Source: Amoebophrya sp. A120 (Eukaryota; Sar; Dinophyceae; Syndiniales; Amoebophryaceae). Taken from it: a stretch of 64,000 nt of DNA. Positions 23,001 to 32,600 of this stretch are shown here, piece after piece. Under the pieces are notes generated by a model. It saw only the letters and a list, made by a program, of their open reading frames with translations, made no database searches and was not told where the DNA came from. How positions within the stretch are numbered: the first letter of the stretch is position 1; each line of letters begins with the position of its first letter. The stretch is from assembly GCA_905178155.1 (NCBI GenBank), contig CAJINV010000001.1, forward strand, positions 1,474,225 through 1,538,224, in the 5' to 3' direction. A program made the translations under genes and the position numbers.

Positions 23001-23214
23001 ATACCGGGACTTTATCAAGAGTCAGCGCGATGAGCAAACCGCGGAAGAGGAGAAAAAGAAGAAGCAGCCGGTGGCCGCGCAAAGGAACATTTTGAGGGAA
23101 CTCTTGCCCGACAAATCGCCCGTGTTGGTGTTGGACGGCATTATCTTGAGTGTGACGTGTTTGTTCGGGTATTTGGCTTACCACTACGTGTCCAATTTTC
23201 CGGGCGGGTACTGA
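20047..23214 (+). CDS. UBC6: Tail-anchored E2 ubiquitin-conjugating enzyme, UBC6/UBE2J family (608 aa)
   Basis: Exons: 20047-20148, 20322-20388, 20626-20783, 21097-21172, 21577-21653, 21868-23214 (1,827 nt). Residues ~15-160 form a UBC fold: AIRRLNRELKEI at the N-terminus, GIYHGRIVLPLNYPFAPPAI, then KKICLSISNYHPELWQPAWG. The catalytic Cys is residue 98 and the order ICLSIS-x-HPE-x-WQPxW-x-RT is typical of the Ubc6/UBE2J branch. These E2 enzymes act at the ER membrane in degradation of misfolded proteins (ERAD). A disordered Pro/Ser/Ala/Lys-rich linker (~190-520) is followed by a charged helix and a C-terminal hydrophobic segment (LVLDGIILSVTCLFGYLAY), as expected for a tail anchor. The linker is far longer than in yeast Ubc6 (about 250 aa in total). 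Two introners interrupt coding sequence and a third sits at a splice acceptor. The start is the first ATG in frame with the E2 fold. Confidence 0.93.
20784..21091. mobile_element. Introner element, family F (308 bp)
   Basis: It starts TATGGAAGCGTCAGGTTTGA and ends TCAATCCTGACGCTTCCATA; the duplication is TGTGG. Excision rebuilds HPELWQPAWGLRT, the conserved block just after the E2 active site, which independently supports exact removal. Confidence 0.95.
21366..21573. mobile_element. Introner element, family D, inserted at a 3' splice junction (208 bp)
   Basis: The TIRs run TATCAAAAGAAAAAAGTTCG and, at the right, AAACTTTTTTCTCTCCATA. The target duplication is CAGGT (21361-21365 and 21574-21578), which contains the intron acceptor CAG and the first exon bases GT. 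The ordinary intron 21173-21576 thus has two identical acceptor contexts separated by the element. Confidence 0.9.
21654..21862. mobile_element. Introner element, family D (209 bp)
   Basis: It starts TATCGCAAGAAAAAACTGTT and ends AACAGTTTTTTCGTGGGATA; the duplication is TGTGT. Excision joins RQWRCEVC to EKTNEELLPLC in the UBC6-like gene. Confidence 0.93.
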
Positions 23215-23619
23215 GCTGATTGGAAAATTGATAGTTGCTGATGCAGAAGCGAAGAGCGGTCGTGACCCTGGAGAGCCGTGATGTGTACTTACTTCTAGGG
23301 GAAGCGTAAAAAATCCCGCTTTTGCGAGGATCACACTTCTTACAGGCATACGTAACTTGTCCGCCATGAATACTTTTGTATACTGTGAAATTTCGCATTC
23401 GCAAGACGACGACGACATTGTTTGATTGTAAATATTCACCCCACGACGACACCTACAGCCACACGACTTTTTGAAACCCCCATGTTTATGTACCTTCCAC
23501 CGAACCAAGTTCTTTTTGTGAGTCACAAAATCAGCTCCAAAAAACCCAAGGAAGTAGTTTTTGCGTAGAAGACCTCAACGAAGACGCGTAATTATATTCT
23601 GTTCAGCAGGACGCGATAG
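23215..23619. other. Intergenic region, no gene seen
   Basis: About 400 bp between the UBC6-like gene and the likely first exon of the potassium channel. It presumably contains the 3' UTR and the next promoter. I see no repeat, RNA gene or coding frame of note. Confidence 0.5.
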
Positions 23620-26600
23620 ATGATGAACAACCAGCAGCAGAACGGACTTAACCGTGTTGAGCTTTTGCAGGGACCGTGCATAAAAGGTCTGTGCGCAAGC
23701 TGTTCACGCAAATACATGTACTTACATTCATGGAAATGGGTGGGAGAAACATGGGTGAGTGTGAGTGACTCGTTACCTGGCCCTTCATTTTGTTTCCACC
23801 AGCTGAGAATTAGAGCAAGCTAGAAGGTCGTTCTTACGGTCGCATGCGAGTGAGGCTTAAGGAGCGCAACTGAGGGAGTTCCGATATCGAATGAAAGTGA
23901 GAACAAGTAGATCTTCACACAAGGTGGTAATCATGAGCGTTGTGTGCTGTTGGTCGTTGTTCGAAACAAAGAGGGCAGAGTAAATCCATCACCAACCTAG
24001 ATGTATGTGGCCGCGAACCGGTTTCGCGCGTCCGCCAACCGGGCACGCACAACATCGGCGAGCGGGTGGTGGCGGGTAAAAGCGAAGCCATGGCTGCAGA
24101 ACTTGATAGAGGTATAAAACCACTGCGAAGCTGCAAGGGACGTTTCGTTTTGTCAGAGGGCCTTTGTATGTTAATTTTGAATGGTATCAATGTTCTGAAT
24201 TTTCAAATGCAACCCCAACAAGTTCTTCCACTTGTAGCATCTTATCACAACCAAATTTGAATTCAACAGCGTCCGGACTCCAGCACCGCTGCGGCCTGGC
24301 TGCACACAGTGATCGTCGGCACCATCATCGTCTCCTCGATCACTTTCTGTATCGAGACGATTCCGGAGCTCACCCACTACAATACGTTTTGGGCGCATCT
24401 GGAAATCTTTTTCGTGGTGGTGTTTACTTTCGAGCTGGTCGCCCGCTACGCCATCACGGACCAAACCACCTGCGAGTTTTTCAGCGAAATGTGGACGGTG
24501 CTGGATGTGTTGGCGCTACTTCCGTTCTACTGCGCCGCCGTGGAGCTGGAGTTTCCCACCGGCGCCATCGACTCCAAAACCGGCACCCCCGACACCGCCC
24601 CCCTGCCCGATATGCGCATTCTCCGGATGTTTCGTTTGCTGCGCGTGTTCAAGCTGGCGAGACACGGGAACAAGCAACTGGGCTTCGTGTTTGAGGGTCT
24701 GTCGCAGAGCAAAGTTTCATTTCTCCTCCTGTTTACCATGTTGGGACTGGCGCTCATTTTCTTCAGCTTTCTGGCCTGGGCGACGGAACGGGGCGAGTGG
24801 GATGAGCTATCATATGTAAAAATGTCTGGGTCTGGAAGAGTCCGAACTTGTGATGCACATTTCAGAACACAGAAAAAGCTCTCATGCATGGGTAGCAAAA
24901 GCTGCCCACTTTCTGTCACCAAAGTGGGGGATTTGTCATGCGGATTCGACATTGCGGAAGCTTCTCGAAACCTGTAATGCTAGAGCTTCCATGCCAGACC
25001 TTCTGTGTCATGCAGAAACAGCATGACTCTTCCAGACCCAGACATTTTTACACTTGATATGAGCGGGAAAACTGCTACCGCAGGGAAAACGAGTCGCACT
25101 ACCCCGGTTTTCCCCAAAGACAATTTTTTTTTTTCGATCCAATTGTAAGCAGGGCGGGCCCTTTGCAACCGACTTGCGCCGCGAATGGCCAGACCGAGGC
25201 GCGCGCCCCCCCGGGTGTGTTGCTTTATGGAATCCAAGAGATTGCGTAGCTAGTGGCGCCAACGAACTGCTTTGGTAGCTCCTCGAGAAGTATGCGCGCA
25301 ATTTGAGAAAGGCCTCTGCGGCTCGGAGTCCAGACGCAGCCGGCCGCCCCTCCTTCAGGGCAGAGCAGCTTGCTGATGTTCTCCATGACCGACCCCAGTG
25401 TGCCTCTCTTTCTATCCTACAGGCTGAAAAGCGCAACGCCCCGCCCGGCTTTTTGGGGCGCAAGCAGCTCGAGCCCCGCGGGGCAGCGCCCGGGGCAAGG
25501 CGCCCGTGCCAGACCCGCCCCCCGGCCACCTAAGGCTCCCACGCGATGCCCCTTGCCGTGGACCTGTGTTCTCCACTTGAGGCTGGCCGGCACCGTTTCC
25601 CTGAGTGCATGCTCGGACACGTTGGCGAGAAAAAAAACGTATGCTGGGGATTTCGTCCCTAAGCGGCTATCTACGCACTTGCGGCCACCAAAACGGGCAC
25701 CAGAAACGTCCCGAAAGTGGACGCATGCACGACCTCCAGGGAAGCGGCGAGGCCGGGGCCTCAAAAGTTGGGCGCGGCCTTCAAAGTCCGGCGGCCACGT
25801 GGGCCCGGGCAAGGGGCCAGCGCGGCTGACGAATCCAGGCCGACGCCCACAAATCAACACTCGGCACGGCAGGCGGGGCGTTGGATCGCTAACAGAATAA
25901 CAGCGCCCCGTCCGAGATAGCAACGCAGAGCACGCTTTTCCAGCACCATGCCCGCAGCCAAGCAAGCGCGAGCAGTGCGGCGGGGCCGCGTTGCAGTAGT
26001 CTACACGCGGATCGGGCCGAAATAGATACACACACACATCCACAAAGCCTGCTGCCCCATCAGCTCATGCGCTGACTTTTGAGCGCCGCCATCTCGCTTG
26101 CTCCTTTGCATATGTAACAGCATCAGAGATTATCCTTGAAGAAGATCCACTAGCGGACACTATCCGGTCGGGCTGCGCAGCCGGCGGCCGTGTTGTTGCA
26201 TCAGTTCAAAAATTTTTTTTTGATTTGGGGAAAACCGGGGTAGTGGGGACAGTTTTTCCTAACGTAACTGCTACCGCAGGGAAAACGAGCCGCACTACAC
26301 GAATTGCTCCCCGTTTGAGAATATCAAGTGCAAAAATGTCTGGGTCTGGAAGGTGGTAACTTGTGATGCTGTCTTTGGATTCCAAAAAAATCTGTATTGC
26401 ATGACAAGCAAAAGGAGTCCAGTTTGTGCTACACGGGGAGGGCATTTCTCATGCGGAATAAGCATCAGGAAGCCTTCTAAAAATCTGGGATGCTAGGGCA
26501 TGCATTACAGGCGTCATTGGTCATGCAAAATATGCATGACAAACCTGGCAATCTTCCAGACCCAGACATTTTTGCAGTTGATTGAGAACGTATTCATGAG

Positions 26601-27577
26601 TTTCTGGTGGGGGATCACCACAATTACGACGGTCGGGTATGGGGATGCCTATCCCTTGTCAGTCAGCGGGAAAATCGTCACGTGTATTTTTGATGCGTCT
26701 TTGTTTTTATCACTTTTGCTGATTGAGACTTTACTTAGGGTTAGGACTGTACATGATTATGATTTTTCTACATGCGTGGTTATGATTTTTCAAAATAAGA
26801 AAGAATTTTGAAACTCGAAGAAATTTTTGTTCACGCGGACTTCATGTATAAATATCCACCCGACTCAAGTAGAAGTCCACCAACGATCATGATAAATACA
26901 AAATTCAGCTTTCGCCATGATCACCGGTCTCCTTTGCGTTGCACTTCCCACCACGCAGCTAGGCTTGGAATTTTCCGCGGCGTACAGCAAAGGTCGGACG
27001 GAGCGAGCGCAGAAGAAGGCACGGAAAAGCATCATGATGTGTTCGCGCGAGGAGATCATGCTGGTCGATGAGTTGCGGAAGTTGGATAGTTGCCGAAAAA
27101 CGCTTGCCGACGGCAGTCCGTTCCTGGAGGCACTGTTTGCCTCCCGCGAAGATAGCTACGAGATGCGGATGAGAGACTTGACGTATCCAAGAAAAAAACG
27201 ATGTGAGCGTAAATATGTGATGCAGGAAATACAAAACTGTTACGGTTGTCATGCTGGATGTGCGTCATAGGCCACTTTCATACGTGTTTCCACGTACTAG
27301 TTGCGCATGACAGGTTTTCCCTTTAATGCAAAACGAATTTGTGATGCTGCTCTTCCTACAAAGTTACACTTACACAGTTTTTTTCCTGGATATGACGCCC
27401 AGGACCAGTAGTAAGCAGAAGGCGGTGAAAAAAAAAGTCGACGCCGAGCAGAAGAACGTCAATCTGTTAGTCTCGCAGGCCGATTCCGCGATGCGACAGT
27501 ATCGGCATTTTCTCTTGACCTCGGTCAGTAAAGGCAATTTGAAGGGCGAATCGCAGGAAAATATCGGAGATAACTAA
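23620..27577 (+). CDS. Voltage-gated potassium channel, six-transmembrane Kv type (~427 aa)
   Basis: Exons: 23620-23754 (first exon tentative), 24270-24807, 25065-25102, 26299-26321, 26589-26683, 26909-27183, 27398-27577 (1,284 nt). S1 is [21 protein letters not shown]2 [20 protein letters not shown]3 [19 protein letters not shown]4 (~158-183) reads [19 protein letters not shown] with a positive residue every third position, so it should sense voltage. S5 is followed by a Cys-containing turret ([12 protein letters not shown]) and the filter [15 protein letters not shown] (~250-262); TVGYG marks K+ selectivity. S6 is [20 protein letters not shown]. No T1 domain is visible. Introners lie in the S5-pore linker, just before the pore helix, and in the C-terminus; a 1.15-kb TIR insertion splits the turret. 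Exon 1 was chosen for its GTGAGT donor in matching phase. Confidence 0.9.
24808..25059. mobile_element. Introner element, family A (252 bp)
   Basis: It starts TATCATATGTAAAAATGTCT and ends CATTTTTACACTTGATA; the duplication is TGAGC. Excision joins ATERGEWDE to RENCYRREN in the channel turret. Confidence 0.93.
25070..25102 (+). repeat. Left 33-bp direct repeat (channel turret codons)
   Basis: AACTGCTACCGCAGGGAAAA plus 13 further bases, repeated at 26266-26298 with one mismatch (GAGTCG versus GAGCCG). It encodes [11 protein letters not shown], the other copy [11 protein letters not shown]. The offset between copies is 1,196 bp, not a multiple of three. Confidence 0.95.
25097..26245. mobile_element. 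GC-rich TIR insertion in the potassium channel gene (1,149 bp)
   Basis: The left terminus CACTACCCCGGTTTTCCCCA (25097 on) is the exact reverse complement of the right terminus TGGGGAAAACCGGGGTAGTG (ending 26245); poly-T tracts follow on the inner side of both. The interior is GC-rich with no recognisable protein. The outermost six bases overlap the left 33-bp direct repeat, and 20 bp separate the right end from the right repeat. Removing 1,196 bp (element plus one repeat) restores the channel frame. Confidence 0.88.
26266..26298 (+). repeat. Right 33-bp direct repeat (channel turret codons)
   Basis: Second copy of 25070-25102. It continues directly into TNCSPFE and then the pore exon, so this looks like the original exon context. 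Confidence 0.95.
26322..26583. mobile_element. Introner element, family A, forward (262 bp)
   Basis: It starts TATCAAGTGCAAAAATGTCT and ends CATTTTTGCAGTTGATT (last base changed from A). The duplication is GAGAA. Excision gives [16 protein letters not shown], the pore helix, so correct removal is needed for a working channel. Confidence 0.93.
27184..27392. mobile_element. Introner element, family D (209 bp)
   Basis: It starts TATCCAAGAAAAAAACGATG and ends ACACAGTTTTTTTCCTGGATA; the duplication is TGACG. Excision joins YEMRMRDLT to [10 protein letters not shown] in the channel C-terminus. Confidence 0.93.
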
Positions 27578-27813
27578 ATCTAAAATCTTCACATGATGAA
27601 GATAGTAGCAACGGAGGATGGGGAGCGAGTCGTTATTTTTCCGTTTTTTCACCTTGTTTTCAGTGGAGGTCGTAGTTTCCACATTCTTTTTCTTGTATGT
27701 TTCTTACTTTTTGGTTGTCGAGATCATGCTCCTTATCCGGTATGCGGGAGGCAGGAGCTGGCCGCAGTGTTTTCTTTTCCAGAGAAGGTCATGCAGCTAT
27801 TCGGGGCATTTAA

Positions 27814-28266
27814 ACGCCCTCTTAAGCTTCTTGACCATTCTTTGTCTACTCGTCTAGTACGCCAGGAGGTGATTGATTGCCTTTAGTACTTTCAGTTTTA
27901 CTCTTGTAAAGTCGTGTTGTCAGAGCCAGAAGTTGTCTCTAACATTGTACGGAAAGAAGACGAAATTGCTGACTTAATCGAAAAAAGATGCACAGTATAA
28001 AGTGAAAACAGAGCGTGAAGATCAATAAAAACAGAAATAGACTCCATCAGCGAGGAAAGTCAACCACTCGGCAAAATTGCCAGAAGAATTTGTCCAAAGG
28101 CAGCTGCTTCAAAATCACACAAATGCCGAAACGCACAAAAAGCTACTCGCTATTTCTCTACTCATGTTCCTCATCAACCACAACCGCAATGTGAAAGACC
28201 TGGCTCTGCTAATTACGAATGTACTGAAAGATTATAGATCTTATACCGAGTTCCGCGCAAAGAGAT
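27814..28266 (+). repeat. Dispersed repeat, copy 1 (~450 bp)
   Basis: It aligns with 36671-37111 with many small indels. Shared blocks include CATTCTTTGTCTACTCGTCT, CTATTTCTCTACTCATGTTC and GAGTTCCGCGCAAAG. Both copies lie between genes in the same orientation. No coding capacity is conserved between them. Confidence 0.85.
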
Positions 28267-28350
28267 ACTCGGTCTCCATGTGTAGCAAAAAGCGTCCTCG
28301 TACTGGGCTTCAGTAGATGAATGAAAAAACGCAACTTCCTCGTGGTTGCT

Positions 28351-28379
28351 CGGTCTTCCTCGATGCTGTACTTACTCGG
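28351..28379 (+). repeat. 29-bp direct repeat, copy 1
   Basis: CGGTCTTCCTCGATGCTGTA plus CTTACTCGG, repeated exactly at 29168-29196. The spacing is 817 bp and the sequence between is partly GC-rich. It resembles the bracketed TIR insertions in layout, but I see no clear inverted repeat here. Confidence 0.85.
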
Positions 28380-29167
28380 CTTACAACTCCCCAGCTGTTT
28401 TTTGCCTCCGGAGCAAGTCTTATTCGACGTGACCCCCAGGTCAAGAATTCCCTTGGTGAATTTTAAGGCTTTTTGTTTTTGCGACACTTTCTGGAAGCCC
28501 CAAAACCCGGAGTTTCTCAGGCGCCAGCGCATTTTGAACAGGAAGCGGAGGACAAAATTCACCGGCGTCCTTTCCAAAATTCACCCCAAAATTCACCGAG
28601 CGCCACTTTTCGACCGTTATAAGCAAAGTTTAGCGCAGAAAAGTGCTTAAAAAAACGCACAGGTAGACCCTGGGAAGTGGGGCCGAGGGGAAAAGACAGG
28701 CGCCCGCTGTTGCCCTTAGCGCCTCTATATTCTGCCGAAAATGCCTGGAGAGTTCACGCGCCCGCCGGATAGACGCGTCAAAGCTCTCGGCCGGGTCCTT
28801 TCACCCTTGCTCTCGCGCCTTCATCTTGCCTAAACTGTATGTGCTTCGCGGCTCTTGTTTTTGGCGTCTTTGCCACGGCTGCTGCAGTGCCTACTCTTTT
28901 GCAAGCACAGGAAGACGAAAAGACAAGGCCAAAGAACGACGCCCAGGCCATGTCCAGCTGCCTGCCGCATAGCCGGCGAGTTCTGCGGTGTGCAGAACGC
29001 TCTTCCCAGAAGGGCGAGAGGGACAATGTCCCGGCAGTCTCCTCTGCTATTTGTCATGCAAAATTCACTAGAGATTCGCCACGTCTCATGCTAACGCGTG
29101 TTAAAGCTCTAAACAAATGTCGAAAGAAGAACGCGAAAAACTCGGTGGTATCGGTATGCTCGGTCTT

Positions 29168-29196
29168 CGGTCTTCCTCGATGCTGTACTTACTCGG
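29168..29196 (+). repeat. 29-bp direct repeat, copy 2
   Basis: Exact second copy of 28351-28379. Confidence 0.85.
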
Positions 29197-29614
29197 TGGT
29201 ATTCGGAAGTTGCGAAGATGCGTGAAAAATGCGGTCGATCGGTTGCACTGGAAGCAAGGTCGTGATCGGAACCTTTTTTTTGCGATGTACAATTTGCCCC
29301 CTCTTTTATACCTTCCTCCAAGTTTTTATCCGCGCGGCTTTATTCGACTTCAAACAGTGTTGGATGGCATCAGTTCACTCCACTCGCGAATCGGCTTTCT
29401 ACTTAAGTTAGTGCTAGAAGCGAACTGGCGTTACAAGCCTGCTTCTGCTACTGCTTCTTCTTAAAGTACAAATTCAGGATTTATAGTTGTCCTTGCGGCG
29501 AGGGCGACTGAAACTCAACATACTCTTACTCAAGGTCAAGACTAGAAATCTCAGACGAAGTGGCCGCAATATTTATTGATCACTGCGGACGTTCTTCTAC
29601 TATACTTCTTTGTG

Positions 29615-32600
29615 ATGATGATGTTTCGCGGCATCACCGCCACGGCACTTCTCCACCTGGGAAGATGGCTCCTTCCCACTACGGAGGCTCTGACGATGCA
29701 CCCTCGTCCTGCTGATGCCCCCGAAGTCTTATTTGGTGGCGCGGAGCAAGAGATGAAGATGGCGGAGAACAAACCTGCGACGGCGACGGCCCGACGTCGT
29801 GTGCGTATTTTTTCCATCAACGATGTGTATTTGCTGGACCTCGGCATGCCCTACGTGATGGCGGAAATGTCCACTTTTCGTCGTGAGAACCCGGACACGA
29901 TCGTGATTTTCTCGATCCTATCCTGTGTAAAAACGTACCCACACCAGAGTCAAGATGGGAAATCTGCTACACAAATCAGCCAGCTTCGGTTGTTTCGCAT
30001 GACAAGTTTGCCCGCGTAGTGTGATCCTGTTTAGGTAGTTCAGCAGCATCACAGATCTAGCTTGTCATGCTGATTATAGCATCACAAATTCCAATTCCAA
30101 AGCACGACTAGAAAATGCCTCTCATGGGTCTCCGCATGAGAAACATTTTCAGCATGCTGATTTGCATTACAACTCTGGTGTGGGTACGTTTTTACTCAGG
30201 ATAGATCCAGGGCGACTTTCTCGGCGGCGGTGCGCATGTGAACTTCGACGCTGGCGCAACGCTCGTCGAGCAGCTCCTCCTCCTCGGTTCGAAGGCGGAC
30301 TACCGCCTGGTGTCTGTAGGCAATCACGAATTCGACCCGGGCCTCAGAGTCCTCGTTGAGAGGCTGGAGAAACTGACGCAGGACGCGTCTTATCCCTGGA
30401 TATGGACTGCAAAAGTATCGTACTCGTATAAATGCATTACAAATTTCCTCACCATGAGAAGTGAAATTTGTAATGCGGGTTTCCCTTTAAAAAAATATTT
30501 GTAATGCATGATTGCCATACGAGTACGATACTTTTGCACAGGATACTGGATTTTCGTGAACAACAATTTCGGCGTCAATTTGGACCGGGCGAAAAAGTAC
30601 CAGGAATATCCTGAGTAAAAATGTCCCCACACCAGAGTTGTCATGCAAATCTGCATGCCAAAAAAGTTTCTCATGCGGAGCCCCATGAGAACCATTTTCT
30701 GATCCTGTTTCGGAATTTGTAATGCTAGAATCAGCATGATATGCTAGTTTTGTGATGCTTCGGAACTAGCTAAACAGGATTACACTACGAGGATAAACTT
30801 GTAATGCGAAACAACCAGAGGTGGCTGATTTGTCTAGCGGATTCCCCATCTTGACTCTGGGGTGGGGACGTTTTTGCTCAGGATAAGGAAGACGCGGCAC
30901 TTTTGGGGAGGCCTGCGGCGGCGAGCTTCGCCTCTGTCGAAGCCTTCGCGAAGCTGAGCGAGCCTGCTGCTTTTGGAAAAAAGGAAAGAACGGGCGTTGT
31001 GTGGGAGAATATCCCGATTACGGAAGGACCGCTTGCCGGGGGACGAATGGCCGCGCAGGGTATGCCCGTCCAAATTCTGCAGCCGTTCTACCCGCAAAAT
31101 AACTTCACGATGACCCTGCTCGCGGCCTGCTACACAGAGACGGGCTATTCGCAAGCGGCCACGGCCTGGCCGTTCTTCGTGGCGGTGGGCGGCGAAACGA
31201 ACAAGGGCTTGTTTCAAGACAAACCGCGCGCCGAGCAACATTTGTTGTTTTTTTCCGAGCTGACGAGGCAAGTGAAGAAGGTACAAAACGAGAAAAACAT
31301 GTTTCAGTTGGCACTCACGCACCAGTCGGACAAAGATGACGAGCTGTTTTTCTGTTCTGCAAAGAACCAGGAGGCGGGTAACTGTCCGTACGGAGTTATG
31401 GGAGCGGATTTAGCGCTGGCAGCACACTCGCACGAGACGCTCTTTTTGCAGACGGCTGCTAAGATTCTGGTAAAGACCAGCATGGACGCGAAGGAGCTGA
31501 TCGTGTGCGACATCGAATTGCTCACAGAAGGTGCAGCCGCGTGATATTGTGATTTCTATGATTTAGTGAAGCAGTTGTAGTAGTTTTTTCGAGTCCTCCG
31601 TCCGAGGAAGAAGCAGCCCAACACAGGTAGACCAATCGTAATCAGTATCTATCAGAACAACAACATCGGGGTGCGCCGATTACAGGAACCCCATGAATAA
31701 AGATATTACGCAAGATCAGTACAGGAACCCCATGAATAAAGATATTCCGATGCTGGTCGAAGAAGGCAAAAACCGAAGGCGTTTGCCGCCGCACGATTAA
31801 CATCATCAGCACAATAACAATATGGAACAAGCTAAGAATTTAAATTTTCTATTTCAGGTGCGTGGCAGAACGACTGCGCTCTGAAGAGCATGTTCAAGCC
31901 GAAGCAGAGCGAAACTTTGAACCTAGACAACGTGGCGAAGATCATCGAAGACGCCGACACGCGAGAGGACGTGGTGAAAATCCTGCGGCTCACGGACAAT
32001 CTGATGAAGGTGATGCAATCGAGCGATTACGCCTTAATGCCCGCTGCAGCCACCCGTCCGCTCCTGGACGACTTGAACAAGAGGAATGAGGCGAAGGACC
32101 CGAACCTCTGCACGCCTTCGCTAACAACGAAGTGCCCCGACCCCGTCTGGAGCTATTTCTCTTCTTGGAGCAAGAAGAACGAGCGGATCGACCAGATTGC
32201 CTTTTTGACTCTGATCAGCGAGTGGTATTTGCGCGGCGTGCAGGGCGACAAGGGCAAAAAGTGTCCGTTCTACGCGCAAGGCTCGGAGGAGGAGAAAGCA
32301 TTCCAAACCTACCCGACCCTCCTCGTGATGCACAGTGGTTTTATGCGCGGCATGGCGCCCCCCTTCGCCGACCAGAGCATCGCGCTCGACCAGACGATCA
32401 CGCGCAAGCTCCTCGCCGACGTGTTCGCCTTCGATACCATATCAAATGTAAAAATGTCTGGGTCTGGAAGAATGGAAGGCTTGTCATGCTCGTCTGGCAT
32501 GACCCATGATGCTTGTAATGCATGACCCAGCATCACAGATTTTTGGAAAGCTTCCTGATGCCATTTCCGCATGACAAATGCCCTCCTCGCGTAGCACAAA

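Larger units (their letters stand above)
27578..29614. other. Intergenic region with dispersed repeats
   Basis: About 2 kb between the channel and nucleotidase genes. It contains one copy of a ~450-bp dispersed repeat (27814-28266), a 29-bp direct repeat (28351-28379 and 29168-29196) around a GC-rich stretch, and no convincing coding frame. The 128-codon frame at 28839-29225 has no domain and lies in the GC-rich part. Confidence 0.6.

Noticed and set aside
24091-24119. ATG at 24091 (MAAELDR) as the start of the channel gene
   Set aside because: Its likely donor leaves phase 1, while the S1 exon at 24270 needs phase 0. The exon at 23620-23754 fits in phase, though the start remains tentative.
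28839-29225. 128-codon frame between the channel and nucleotidase genes
   Set aside because: No domain, lies in a GC-rich stretch between direct repeats, and overlaps other equally open frames.
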